Numbered from the stretch's first letter, positions 1 through 11,117 are shown. The stretch is 64,000 nt of DNA from Primulina eburnea (GCF_022965805.1 NC_133105.1:4960001-5024000), one strand, 5' to 3'. Notes: generated by a model not told the origin, from the sequence alone. Translations and numbers: made by a program.

Positions 1-95
1 GTGGAAATACTTTGATCTAATATTATCGCTAAAGGGAAAAGATTCAACACTTCCGCTGTACGAAAAGTTATTTAATTTGGCTATCTTTCCCAACA
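1..95 (+). repeat. 3' end of the 5' LTR (copia)
   Basis: This stretch directly precedes the tRNA primer binding site and ends with CCCAACA, the expected TG...CA type terminus. Only the last 95 bases are inside the window. The same sequence is not found after the polypurine tract, so LTR divergence cannot be used to date the insertion. Confidence 0.75.
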
Positions 96-97
96 AG

Positions 98-110
98 TGG
101 TATCAGAGCC
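98..110 (+). other. Primer binding site for initiator Met-tRNA
   Basis: TGGTATCAGAGCC is the standard plant PBS complementary to the 3' end of initiator methionine tRNA, used to prime minus-strand synthesis. It lies two bases after the LTR end and just before the gag start codon at 123. Confidence 0.9.
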
Positions 111-122
111 GTGTTAGGATAC

Positions 123-1871
123 ATGGAAGAATCCATTGGAGGAATGTTTAAACTCAACGGATCAAATTATTCCATATGGAAGGCAAGCATGTTGGACCTA
201 CTATATTGCAAAGATCTGTATTTGCCATTGAGTGGAGATAGTGCCAAGCCAGAAAACATATCAAACGAAGAATGGACTATACTGCATCGAAAAGCTGTCG
301 GTTTCATACGACGTTTTATCGAACACAGTATATTTCATCACTTCGCGAACGAGAATAAAGCTGATGCTCTGTGGACCAAAATTGAAGCTATGTTTGAGAG
401 AAAGAATGCCTTGAACAAAGCTTCGATTATCAGAAATCTTGCACGACTGAGATACAAAGAAAATGCAAATATGACAGAGCATCTGAATGCTTACCAGGGT
501 CTAATCAACCAATCTATCACCATGAAGATTACCCTGGATGACGAAGTTACGGCACTATTATTACTGAGCTCCTTGCCAGATAGTTGGGATACTCTTGTGG
601 TGTCGCTCAGTAATTCTGCTCCTGATGGAAAACTGACATTACAAACAGTCAAAGATTGTCTTCTAAATGAAGAGTCCAGAAGAAAGGAGCAAGTAGCCAA
701 CTCTGAAACTAAGGCATTAGTTACAGAAATAGCTGATAATCGAGGAAGAAATTACACCAGAGGACCTCATAAAGGAAGAGACAAATCCAGAGGAAAGTCC
801 AAAACCAGAAAAGAATTCAAGTGTCATTATTGTGGAGGTCCAAATCACTATGAAAGAGAATGCAGAAAAAAGAAGAGAGATCAAAGGAATGGGACAAAGT
901 CGGAAGAGAAAGACACGACTGCAGTTACATCCGATGGAGATATTATCATCCTTGGTGATGATGCATGTGTCAGTATATCATACCAGCAAACTGATTGGAT
1001 GATTGACTCGGGAGCTTCATATCATATTACTCCACACAGAGATATGTTTGCGTCCTACTCAAGTGGAAACTTTGGCAAAGTTAGAATGGCCAATCAAGGT
1101 TTGACTGAGGTCGTTGGTATGGGGAGCATTGTCTTGGAGACAGATACAGGGTGTCATCTCGTTCTCAGAGATGTTCGACATGTTCCAGATATTCGATTTA
1201 ACATCATCTCTACAGGCAAGCTTGATGATGATGGTTGTTCCAGTCACTTTGGTGGAGGAAAATGGAAACTCACCAAAGGATCTCTTATTATTGCTAGAGG
1301 TATGAAGCAAAATTCTCTTTACCTCATGCAAGCAAAAATATCAAATGGAGAGGTTCATGCATCTACAAAAACCTCATCCATTGAGTTGTGGCACAAGAGA
1401 CTTGGACATATTAGCCAGAAGGGAATGGAAACTTTGGCTAAGAGAAAACTCCTTCCTGAAGTATCTGGTATGCATTTGGAAACTTGTGTTGATTGTTTGG
1501 CCGGAAAACAACACAGAGTTGCATTTCAAAGTTTTTCTTCATCAAGAAAAACTCAACGCTTGGAGTTAGTACACACAGATTTGTGTTACATGAAAGACAG
1601 AACTCTCGGTGGTGCACTGTATTTTGTGACCTTTATTGATGATTTCTCACGAAAGGTCTGGTGCTTTGCGTTGAAATCTAAAGATCATGTCCTTGAGGTC
1701 TTTAAGCATTTTCACGCAAAAGTTGAAAGAGAAACAGGAAAGAAACTGAAGTGTATTCGTTCTGACAATGGTGGTGAATACAGGGGTCCGTTTGAGCAAT
1801 ACTGTATAACTCATGGTATCAGGCTTGAGAAAAGTGTTCCAAAAAACCCCTCAGCACAATGGTCTAGCTGA
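123..1871 (+). pseudogene. Copia gag-protease-integrase, upstream part before frameshift
   Basis: Translation most likely starts at ATG 123; an in-frame GTG at 111 is less likely. Order: copia gag (UBN2-like) up to about residue 200, a basic stretch, a CCHC zinc knuckle (CHYCGGPNHYEREC, about 821-865), an aspartic protease active site DSGA (about 1003-1017), the GAG-pre-integrase zinc-binding segment (WHKRLGH), and the integrase core with the first two catalytic Asp (HTD, SDNG). The frame breaks in the A-run at 1841-1846 and ends at a stop at 1869-1871. The third catalytic residue, Glu, lies beyond the break, so this product alone cannot be a working integrase. Confidence 0.88.
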
Positions 1872-4068
1872 AAGAATGAACAGGACAATTTGTGAAAGGA
1901 TAAAGTGTATGTTATCACACTCCAAATTGCCCAATTCCTTTTGGGGCGAAGCTATGAGAACTGCAATTGATTTGATCAACCTTTCTCCATCAGCCGCGTT
2001 AGATGGTGATGTTCCTAACAAAGTTTGGACAGGGAAAGATGTCTCATACAAACACTTGAGAGTGTTTGGTTGCAAAACTTTTGTTCATATACCAAAAGAT
2101 GAAAGATCCAAGCTTGATGACAAATCCAAAAAGTGCATATTTTTGGGTTATGGCCATGAAGAGTTCGGATACAGATTATGGGATCCATTGAATCAAAAGA
2201 TTGTTAGAAGCCGAGATGTTGTATTCCTCGAAGATGAAGTTGGTTCTGATGCGGAACACAACAAACAATCACAATCATCCAATTCAGAATTTCCTGTAAA
2301 TTTAGATCCAGTTTATTTCCCCACAATTCAGGATCACGGGGGAGAAACACAAACTGAGCATGATGAGATAATTGAGCCAATAGATGCTCAAGACAACTCT
2401 TCAACTCCACCTTCAGAAACAGAGATCAGAAGGTCCACCAGACAAAGAGTACCTTCTATGAGATACAACCCACATGAGTATGTGATGATCACTGATGACG
2501 GAGAACCAGAGAGTTTCAAAGAAGCTGTATCAAGTACACAAAAAGATAAGTGGATCGAAGCAATGAAAGAAGAGATGCAATCGCTTCATGAAAATCACAC
2601 CTACAACTTAGTAAAGCTACCAAAAGGTAAGAAATCACTCAAAAATAAATGGGTTTACAGGTTGAAGACTGAAGAAAATAAATCACGGCTAAGGTACAAA
2701 GCGAGGTTAGTTGTGAAAGGTTTCAGCCAGAAGAAAGGTGTTGATTTTGATGAAATTTTCTCACCAGTGGTGAAGATGTCCTCTATCAGAGTTGTTCTGG
2801 GACTTGCAGCTAGTATGGATCTGGAAATAGAACAACTCGATGTTAAGACTGCATTTCTTCATGGTGATCTAGATGAAGAAATATATATGGACCAACCTGA
2901 AGGATTCATAGTTAAAGGCAAAGAGGATATGGTGTGTCGACTAAACAAAAGTTTGTATGGGTTGAAACAAGCTCCAAGACAGTGGTACAAGAAGTTTGAT
3001 ACATTCATGATGAATCATGGGTACAGCAGAACCAATTCTGATCATTGTGTATTTGTTAAGAGATATGATCAGAATGATATCATCATATTATTGTTATATG
3101 TTGATGATATGTTGATCATTGGTCATGATCCAAGCAAGATAGAAAAGCTTAAGGAGGAGCTTAACAAGTCTTTTGCAATGAAAGACTTAGGATCAGCAAA
3201 ACAGATTCTTGGAATGAAGATCTCTAGGGATATGGCCAATAAGAAACTATGGTTATCTCAAGAACAATACATTGAGAAAGTTCTTGAAAGATTCAAAATG
3301 GATAAAGCAAAGGCTGTTGGTACTCCACTTGCAGGTCATTTCAAATTAAGTTCCATTCAATGTCCCACAAGTGAAGAAGAAAAGAAAGAAATGGAGAGGG
3401 TTCCTTATGCTTCAGCAGTCGGCAGTTTGATGTATGCAATGGTATGTACGAGACCTGACATTGCTCACGCAGTTGGCATGGTAAGTCGATTTCTCTCGAA
3501 TCCTGGCAAAGATCACTGGTCAGCAGTGAAATGGATATTCCGATATCTGAGAGGTACTTCTAAGCTTTGTTTGAGATTCGGAACTAGTCAAACTGTGTTA
3601 GAAGGTTATACTGATGCAGATATGGCTGGTGATGTTGATTCTAGAAAGTCCACATCCGGATACTTGATGACATTTGCAGGGGGAGCAGTATCATGGCAAT
3701 CAAAACTTCAAAAGTGCGTGGCATTGTCTACAACAGAAGCCGAGTATATAGCCACAACTGAAGCATGTAAAGAACTACTATGGTTGAAGAAGTTTCTACA
3801 AGAGTTAGGTTTGAGACAAGACAAATTTACGCTCTACTGTGATAGTCAGAGTGCAATTCATTTGAGTAAGAACTCTAGTTTACACTCAAGGTCAAAGCAT
3901 ATCGATGTAAGGTATCATTGGATCCGGGATGCGTTGAACGAGAAATTGTTACATCTTGAGAAGATACATACCGATGATAATGGTTCCGATATGTTTACGA
4001 AGTCATTGTCCAAAGAAAAGCTGGAAAACTGTAGAAATATTGCAGGTCTGTTTGAATCTACAAAATGA
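1847..4068 (+). pseudogene. Copia integrase C-part, reverse transcriptase and RNase H
   Basis: This is the continuation of the same polyprotein in the +1 frame. It opens with the integrase segment carrying the catalytic Glu, then an acidic linker, the RVT_2 reverse transcriptase (KWVYRLK, KARLVVKG, TAFLHGDL, SLYGLKQAPRQWY and the catalytic YVDD at about 3096-3107), and the copia RNase H (Asp in YTDAD, TEAEYIA, YCDSQSA). It ends at TGA 4066-4068, just before the polypurine tract. RT and RH are uninterrupted, which implies a fairly recent insertion. The break is described only; no joined product is given. Confidence 0.9.
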
Positions 4069-4072
4069 AGCT

Positions 4073-4083
4073 TGAGGGGGAGA
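4073..4083 (+). other. Polypurine tract
   Basis: The run TGAGGGGGAGA sits immediately before the TGTTGACA start of the 3' LTR and after the pol stop codon, the expected place for plus-strand priming. Confidence 0.85.
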
Positions 4084-4085
4084 AT

Positions 4086-4322
4086 TGTTGACATTTCAAG
4101 CACATTTTTTTTTATTCAAACCATTTTTTTTAAAGGTTGGTTCAAAGTTGGCTACCAAACTTTGAACACACATCCTCCATTCACACTTCACCAACCCCAA
4201 AAATTTTTCCCTATAAATACCATGCATTTGCATCCATTCAATCCATCCCAAAAACAACGAAATCAAGTTTGGTTGGCCCTCTGTATTCCGAGTTCTTGAT
4301 ACGGTGAGCATTCATCATGAAC
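4086..4322 (+). repeat. 5' part of the 3' LTR (copia), truncated
   Basis: It begins TGTTGACATTTC right after the polypurine tract and contains a TATA box (CTATAAATAC at about 4211), the LTR promoter. The end is uncertain: homology to the 95 bp before the PBS never appears, so the LTR is cut somewhere between about 4290 and 4440. Confidence 0.65.
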
Positions 4323-5030
4323 ATCTATGAGAATATCGATGTTTAAGAGTGGACAACCGAATCGGGTTACCAAACCGGGTGCATTATTTTGGGTAAATCG
4401 AGTTATTCGTCGGGTTTGGATAGAACGACCCTATCGGATATCCAAGAACAAGTTTATAGATTTTTTTTTTCAAAAAAAAATCTATAAACTTGTTCTTGGA
4501 TAACATAGAAAGATAGCTTGTTTAATTGTTTTAAATCATAAGTGATTTTGTAAGCTCATTAAAGATAGATGACAATGCATTATGTCTTCTTTCATTAACT
4601 ATAATCGAATTGAAGCACTGATCAAATAGACAAAACCCACAAAGTCAGATTCAATTTAAATAGAGATTCGAATGAAGCGGGGTCGGAGAAATATATATGT
4701 TTCTAATTAGTCTGCTCGATGTCTCGATTTATAGTTTTTTCTGAAAAAAATATTTGTTAATTATTACTAGTTATTTTAAATATTTTCAAATATGAAACTT
4801 TTTTGTTTAATTTGTTGTGGAAATTAAACATGATTATTTTGATAAACCCATTTTTTGTTGATAGTTTTTTTAGCCACAAAATAAGAAAACTCAAGTTTTT
4901 TGTTTTTTTAAGGTGAGTACCCGAAAATCCCAATCCATGCACACACCAAGTGGCGTTTTGTACATCAAATAAATGGACGTCACCTCACTCACATAAGTGT
5001 TCATGACGAATACTCACCGTATCAAAACTC
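4291..5030. repeat. Pair of about 32-bp inverted repeats 675 bp apart, gene-free
   Basis: The segment 4291-4322 (containing TTGATACGGTGAGCATTC) matches the reverse complement of 4998-5030 with few mismatches. The pair may be the terminal repeats of a small DNA element inserted in the 3' LTR, or an inverted LTR fragment. The DNA between holds the 31-bp hairpin and otherwise AT-rich sequence with no coding signal. Confidence 0.5.
4439..4502. repeat. Perfect 31-bp inverted repeat (hairpin) with 2-base spacer
   Basis: The left arm (from TATCCAAGAACAAG at 4439) and right arm (ending CTTGTTCTTGGATA at 4502) are exact reverse complements, including a T9/A9 tract next to the centre. The arms have not diverged, so this is either a very young fold-back structure or an assembly artefact. 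Confidence 0.85.
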
Positions 5031-5245
5031 TTCTTATTTAATATCATGAAATCGAATACACACACAGCATCATTGATTAGCTGTATAGTATGATAATGCT
5101 CTTATACCAAAAACTCTCACATTTGATTCGGAATTTTATGGCTTTTTTCACCAAAATTTTTAGGTTACTTATTTTGCGAATCAAAAAAAGAAATTTGAGA
5201 AGTTCTTAATGAAATGGCTAATCTTGTTGGAGTTGACACAAACAG

Positions 5246-5923
5246 ATGGAATGTGGGAATGCCGAGTGTGGTGAAATACTCGATCAAAATCATATCGGAT
5301 GCAGGGCTTGGGATGGCCATGTTTAGTTTGGGTATGTTGTCTATCCATATATTTTATAATAATTTTTTTTTTAAAAAAAAACAGATAAAAATTTAAATTT
5401 TACTATATCAGGGTTGTTCATGGCACTCCAGCCTCGAATAATCGCTTGTGGCTTAAAGATGGGAGCTATATCCATGGTGGTCCGATTTATCGGCGGCCCA
5501 CTCCTTATGTCCGCCTCCTCTGTAGCCGTCGGGCTTAAAGGAATTCACCTTCATGCCGCCATAGTTCAGGTATCAAAATTTTTTTTATAAGTTTATGATA
5601 TCTATATATACATGCAAAAACTTGTGTGAGACAGTCTCACGTACGACTCGTATTTTGTGAGACATATATCTTATTTGGGTCATTTGTGTGTACTGTAGGC
5701 AGCTCTTCCCCAAGGGATTGTACCATTTGTGTTTGCTAGAGAATATGGGTTGCATCCGGACATATTAAGCACCGGGTAAGTCGCCTAAACTTCGAAGAGT
5801 AAAATTGTTATTTGTTTTATATATTTTTTAAACTTTTGTTCGACTGATTTTTGCAGGGTTATATTCGGCATGTTGATTTCTTTGCCAATGACCCTACTAT
5901 ATTACATATTATTGGGCCTATGA
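5246..5923 (+). CDS. PIN auxin efflux carrier, 3' exons only
   Basis: Exons are 5246-5331, 5412-5569, 5699-5775 and 5857-5923, all with GT-AG introns, ending at TGA 5921-5923. They encode the C-terminal transmembrane half of a PIN protein: [55 protein letters not shown] and the usual tail YYILLGL. Intron positions match those known for PIN genes. PINs export auxin across the plasma membrane, or across the ER membrane for short types. The N-terminal transmembrane domain and loop are absent between the copia element and 5246. Either they lie upstream of position 1, with the retrotransposon inside an intron, or the gene is 5'-truncated. [10 protein letters not shown] resembles PIN6/PIN8; the subtype is unsure. 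Confidence 0.85.
5614..5687 (+). mobile_element. MITE-like repeat family copy 1 (5' half, in PIN intron)
   Basis: It carries the family start GCAAAAACTTGTGTGAGAC and the block CTTATTTGGGTCAT, then stops. It lies in the short intron between the PIN exons ending at 5569 and starting at 5699. Confidence 0.7.
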
Positions 5924-6138
5924 AACTCCCACTTATCGGGCCCAATTAAACAGCACTTGATATGTAAAGCGTTTGAACTCTTAAACGCGCTTCTTTTTTG
6001 ATCGAATTTGAAATTATATCTCAAGTCAATATTTGGCACATATGAATCAAATTTCACGGCTAGTTTTCTACTTGAATCAAAACTACAAGAAAAAAAATTA
6101 ACATGAAAGAAGATAATGAATCCAGTACGTGAGATCAT

Positions 6139-8848
6139 TCAATCGTCAATGGAAGGACGTGTGTTGTTAGGCAATCTCCGGCCATGCACGAACGAACTGA
6201 AGAGATGCAGAGCCCTTGAAGGCTGCGCGTAGGGTACCATATGTGCTGCTCCTCTTACAGTGGCAAATGTTAACAAATTTCCATACTCAGTTGCCCAACC
6301 TCCCACCTGTGAACAGAATAGGACTTTTTTGAGATCAAAAGGTTGGAAACGACTCTTTCGTCCGAATCTTTTTAAGATTGATTGAGAAAGAGAGTGATAT
6401 GTGGTAATTTTGTTGACATTGTGATTTTTAAGTAGATAGTCATTCAAGAATTAATGGCTACTGTGAACAATCCCGAGCTTCGTTCATACATATGTTTGGC
6501 AAGTTGCACGATAACTTATGTTTTGATCGAGCTGTTCAGCTCTCCTCTCACATCCCTTTTTATCCTTTAGCACTAAACATATGAGAAGGTATGAGATGTT
6601 TACCTGTTTTTTATGGAACCAAGCGCCGTATGGGACTGTAATGTTGAACTGCAGTTCGTCGGCGAGTTCACGTACAAGTGTCCGGGAGCCAATTAAAGAT
6701 ATAACCGAATCTTGATCTCCACTGAAAATTTTGAAAGTTATGACAAAGTTAAGGAAAATAATGTCATAACGGTTTCACGCGAATGAATGCTTTTTTTTAC
6801 CTGTAAACCCAAACTGGAATCTGATTCTGAATTATCCTCTTGAGCAAAGGTAGCATGTTGATGCTTCCATCTTCGTAATTGTAGTTCAGAATCCTTTCCA
6901 GGGAAAAGAATGATTAAGTTCATACATAGTTTCTGTTTTGAATAAAAAATTTCAGTAGTCCTGTTAATTGTTCTAGCTTTAAGTCTATGTAATGCTAAAA
7001 CAGTATCAAAAAACTGCAGAGGCGAAGAAATAGCTTGAACTGTGCATATAGATTCCTCCATAATTTAACATTGATCATTGAGGTTTTGTGAACTTACTCA
7101 CTGCACATAGACCATCCATATGGTAAATTGGTTCGATTTGCATGTAGAGCCTTCTGAACTTCAGGAAGGTTAAAGTAGAAAAACCTTTCATAACTCATGC
7201 ACACATCTACTCCAACACTAATCTTTGTAGCCTACAAATAGCACAAACAATCATTCGTCCATGTATTTGTCAACCCCTATAATAAAATTTTAACCAAAAT
7301 AATAAGATTAAGTTACCATTTTTCGTAGCCGTAGTTCTTGCTCTACAATAGATGGATAGCACACATCAAGAATGACATCGTAGTTGTCTGTGTATTCACT
7401 AACAGACTCGAAGGCTTTAGATATGGCAATGTTGCAGGATTTGGATACATTGTGCGGATCATCGAGTGTGTAGTCTTCAAAATCACAGGCATTTGTGATG
7501 GTAAGACTGGTTTCATCAGAGATCAATCCGTGTGACCAGAGGAATTCGTACGTTGATGATATATCACGATCAATTTTAAGAAGTGGATTGCCAATCTGGA
7601 AAAAGTTCAATAATCCTCAAGCTAAAAACAATTTGTACTAAAATGGTATTAAGATCGAGATATGATTTCATTACTGCAACCCCTTTAATGGGGAACTTGT
7701 ACTCGGTAGAATGTTCATTGTAGTCGAGAAGGGCGACGGCTAATTGAGGAATGTAATGCCCTATGCAGAAAAAACAGATTATCTGTATCATTCTCAAAAT
7801 ATGCCTTATAATATACAGAATGCAATTTTTGTACCAGCATAACTTTCTCCGGTGAGGAACAAATCTCGGGTTTTAAACGTCGGAAACTTCTCGTACCATC
7901 CCAGCATGAAAGTACGCATATCCGAAGCTGTCATAAATCAAGAAAATGGGATTTTCATTCCCCCAAACAAACAAACTCATCAATAGTAAACACGAAATTC
8001 TACAACGTGCAGGCATGTATCGTGTTTGTATGCTCTCTTTTGTATCAGAAATTTACCTGTGGATGCATCTCCACAGATATAGTCCGAGCTTGTATTTGAA
8101 TAAGACCATCCCACGCCGGCTGGAGACTCCACGAACAGAAGATTTGATGCTACATAGGAAGAAAGAAAACTTGTAAGAAAATGAAACTTGCCTGATTTCC
8201 ACATGTTAGGATGAGAAAAAAGTGTGGTATTAACCTTTATTCCAAGATTTTGAATTTATTCGAAGGCCTCGGCCATCCCCTGTAGGAAAGAAAGGGCCTA
8301 ATTCTGTGAAGGCACCTCCTCCGATGGATGAACAACCAGGGCCTGAAAACACGAGCAGAACACAGATGCCTTACGCTTTCAAAGATTAAGATGAAACTAA
8401 TTAAAAACAAGAGCAATTATTTAAACAAGGGACAAGGGAAAATGTTGCAATATGAGCAGATCACTCCATTCAAGCAACACAAAAATGAAACCTTCTTCTT
8501 TTCTAACTTACGCGGTTGATTATCAAATATAAATATATACATGGACCGAAATAAAAACATTAAATATTCACCAAGAAAATGTTTTAAATATCACCTCCAT
8601 TGAGCCAAAGAGTGAGAGGCTTGTGATCAGGATCATCCCTGAGCTTCCACAAAGTAGTAAAACAAACTTCTACCTTTCTTCAAATCCAAATCCACATACC
8701 CTGCATATTGCTTGAACTTTACCACTGGCTGACCAGGCAATATCACCACCAGATCCTCCGGCGGAAAGGCGAAACAGCCATGAAATAGAAATCCCATCAC
8801 CACAATCCCCATTGCCACCATTGTGGTGCAATTCCATGACAATCCCAT
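6139..8848 (-). CDS. Serine carboxypeptidase-like protein (SCPL42-type), frameshift in exon 1
   Basis: Ten exons, 5' to 3': 8848-8595, 8342-8235, 8149-8057, 7927-7835, 7760-7675, 7595-7317, 7231-7098, 6893-6801, 6721-6604, 6306-6139. The product is about 474 aa if one extra base is ignored. It has a signal peptide (cleavage near [11 protein letters not shown]), the oxyanion segment NGGPGCSS, the nucleophile Ser in [13 protein letters not shown], Asp in SGDQDSV and His in [12 protein letters not shown]. The full S10 catalytic triad is present, so a secreted or vacuolar peptidase or acyltransferase fold is expected; the sequence resembles Arabidopsis SCPL42-45. The exon 1 frame breaks at the C-run 8637-8639 (GGG on the coding strand), just before the [15 protein letters not shown] segment. 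All later exons are clean, so a sequencing error or a recent null allele are both possible. Confidence 0.9.
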
Positions 8849-9177
8849 CTCAGAAAAGCAAGTGAAGATTAAAGTTTTGAGGAATTCCCTTGACTAATAT
8901 ACTTACATGAGAATATCCAAGCAAAAGAAAAGAAGTCTTTGCGTCGCTATAAATCTTGAATTCTGTTGAGAAAATAGTACGTGATTTTTGGGATTACTCT
9001 AGACGTGTGAATCTTCTATATTTAGTATAGACACTCCGGATATTTGACTGAAATATGAAAAATGTGAGCGAGCCAATAGTGCTTCAACTTCTAGTTGTGT
9101 TTAAAACAAACTGATCATATTACAGCTTGATTAATATTTCACAGTGGATCTTTATAAAGGATGAGTTGAAAATTTTA

Positions 9178-9639
9178 GGCCAATTCTATCCTCCTCCGGG
9201 AGATTTACTCCCTTTACTTTTTTTTTTCTTACACATGTCTTTTTTTTAATTATTATTATTAAATTTCACACTATTTTAACCAAAAATCAACCAAACTAAT
9301 TTCGTTTCATGTATATAACATGTGTTATAATATTATTATTATTATTATTCTCAAATTTTAAAACTTAATATTTATATTTAAAAATTACGTGAAATTTTTA
9401 TTTGATAGTAAAATTTTTATGTTTGAGGTTTGAGATTTTTATTTCTATTATTTTTATTTTTGTGTTAGAATCATATAAATTGTAAAAAATCAATATTTTA
9501 AAATTTAATTATTATAAGAAATTCTATGTTCTACCCATTTATAAACGCTAATAAAATTATTGTAGCTATTTTTAAATGCTAGACATATATATTATTTAGT
9601 GACAGGGAGTAAATCTCCCGGATTAGGATAGAATTGGCC
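9178..9639. mobile_element. Mutator-like MITE, 462 bp with about 37-bp TIRs
   Basis: The terminal inverted repeats begin GGCCAATTCTATCCT and continue through CCGGGAGATTTACTCCCT on each side (9178-9215 and 9603-9639). The element is flanked by a perfect 9-bp direct duplication AAAATTTTA (9169-9177 and 9640-9648). Nine-base duplications with long TIRs are typical of Mutator-like elements. The interior is AT-rich with no ORF, so it is non-autonomous. Confidence 0.85.
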
Positions 9640-9696
9640 AAAATTTTACCGTAATTTCCTGCTGTCTTCTTTTTCTTTGTCATAATAATGGAGATC

Positions 9697-9852
9697 AGGT
9701 CTCTTGTGAGATGGTCTTACGAATCGTTATCTGTGAGACAGTCAACCCTACCAATATTCACAATAAAAAGTAATACCATTATCATTTAAAGTAATATTTT
9801 TCTATTGATGATTCAAATAAGACCGTTTTTAGTTTTTACACAATTTTTTGCC
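9697..9852 (-). mobile_element. MITE-like repeat family copy 2, degenerate
   Basis: It reads on the minus strand from GGCAAAAAATTGTG to the GAGACCTGATC-like end, with the internal TTACTTTTTATTGTGAATAT block. Several substitutions are present. Confidence 0.7.
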
Positions 9853-10254
9853 AATAATGAATTTGTATTTGTATTTGGAATTATGTCTAATTTTTTTAGA
9901 CATGCTATCTAACGTATTTGGCATAATAATGGATATTTAAATAAACAATCTCAATTGGTATGCAATGAAATTCGGTTTCAAGATTTATTTTCGGAAAAGC
10001 CAAAAAATAATATTCAGCTCAAATATTTATTCTAAAAACACTAAATCGGCCTCAAGATTGACCAAAAGAAAAACCAACGGTTGAAAAATATCTATAGGAA
10101 TTTTTGTAAAAATTATCGTGTAAAATTTACTATGTGAAATTGTAATATAAGTCCTACATATTTGTCCTTTTACATTTGATATTGTTCTATATAGACAGTT
10201 TAGGACTAAAATTGCAATTTTGGGCCCAAAAAAGAAGCTGCAATTTTTGGGATT

Positions 10255-10600
10255 ATAAATTGATGGTCCGACAAGAATCCCAATAAAAAAAAATGAAATG
10301 AGCTACATGATAGGATACGGGGAGCGTTACTCGATGCATGTAGAGCTGCATCAATTCCGCGGGATGGAAAATAGCACTCATCCGCAGAAGGAAACGGATT
10401 CTTGAATTCGAAAGACAAATCCCGATATTCTTTTTGGAGCAATGGTGGAAGGGCCTGATAGAAAGGATGGTTTCTTGAATTATAGAGCCAAGCCGTGGTG
10501 TACAGAGCCTAGCCTAACAAGCAATAATATTTCTGCTTATTCCGATGGCCATAATTTAGGCACAGACAAAATGGGAATCTTTCAAAATGTTCATTAAACT
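10255..10600 (+). pseudogene. GH9 endo-1,4-beta-glucanase (KORRIGAN-like) C-terminal fragment
   Basis: Three reading frames each hold a piece of the C-terminal part of a membrane-anchored GH9 cellulase. MSYMIGYGERY (about 10308-10340) corresponds to MSYVVGYG. ASIPRDGK, then a stop, then AEGNGFLNSKD follows in a second frame. NPDILFGAMVEGPDRKDGF and TEP (about 10420-10510) follow in a third, matching the KOR motif GAMVAGPDxxDGF with YTEP. At least two frameshifts and a stop show it is dead. No other KOR exons are seen nearby. The family trims cellulose at the plasma membrane or Golgi; this relic has no function. Confidence 0.7.
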
Positions 10601-11117
10601 CCAAACCAAGTACTGGAAACTCATGGATGAAATAGATCGCTCAACATCAAAAATCTTAAGATACAAAATATCTTTCATTGAACAAACTAACAAAAAGCCA
10701 TCTTAATAAAATAACTGAGATATTCGTGCAGCAGTTTCGAAGAATATTACATGCCGAGGGTGTAAAAAATCGTGATGTTGATCAAATAAGCTCATGAAAG
10801 TCAGATTATTCGACGAAAACGACAAACATTCTACTGTACAACATATAGTTCTATGTAAGTGTAGCACCTAAATAATGGTCATAAGACATGGTATTGAACC
10901 AGCAAAATTGAACTTCATTTATTTATTTTTTCCTCAGATGTCTCCTCTATGTAGCCTTCAACGTATCCAACCCATATGTTCTCTGCATTTACATAGGAGA
11001 GGCCAAAAAAAAAAAAAGAAGGTAAATCAGCAACTGAACTTGATCCAGACAGATGTAAAATCTGAATTTGTCGCACAACTTTTCAAAGAATTGTGTGTTT
11101 TGACCTCCCGACATAGA
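10601..11117. other. 3' flank of the GLTP-like gene, no gene seen
   Basis: This AT-rich DNA lies between the GH9 relic and the stop codon of the minus-strand lipid-transfer gene. It probably holds the 3' UTR of that gene. One possible extra terminal exon, around 11025-11085 (-), could not be confirmed. Confidence 0.4.

Larger units (their letters stand above)
1..4322 (+). mobile_element. Ty1/copia LTR retrotransposon, near-complete
   Basis: The order is the end of a 5' LTR, a primer binding site matching initiator Met-tRNA (98-110), gag, protease, integrase, reverse transcriptase, RNase H, a polypurine tract (about 4073-4083) and the start of a 3' LTR (TGTTGACA at 4086). PR-IN-RT-RH order defines Copia. 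The RT wording and PBS suggest the Tork/Tnt1 side of the superfamily, which is tentative. The coding region is nearly intact apart from one frameshift in an A-run at 1841-1846. The 5' LTR runs off the window and the 3' LTR lacks the sequence seen at 1-95, so it is truncated or interrupted. Confidence 0.93.

Noticed and set aside
10206..10442. 78-aa minus-strand ORF
   Set aside because: It is the antisense of the GH9 relic, whose plus-strand motifs explain the region better.
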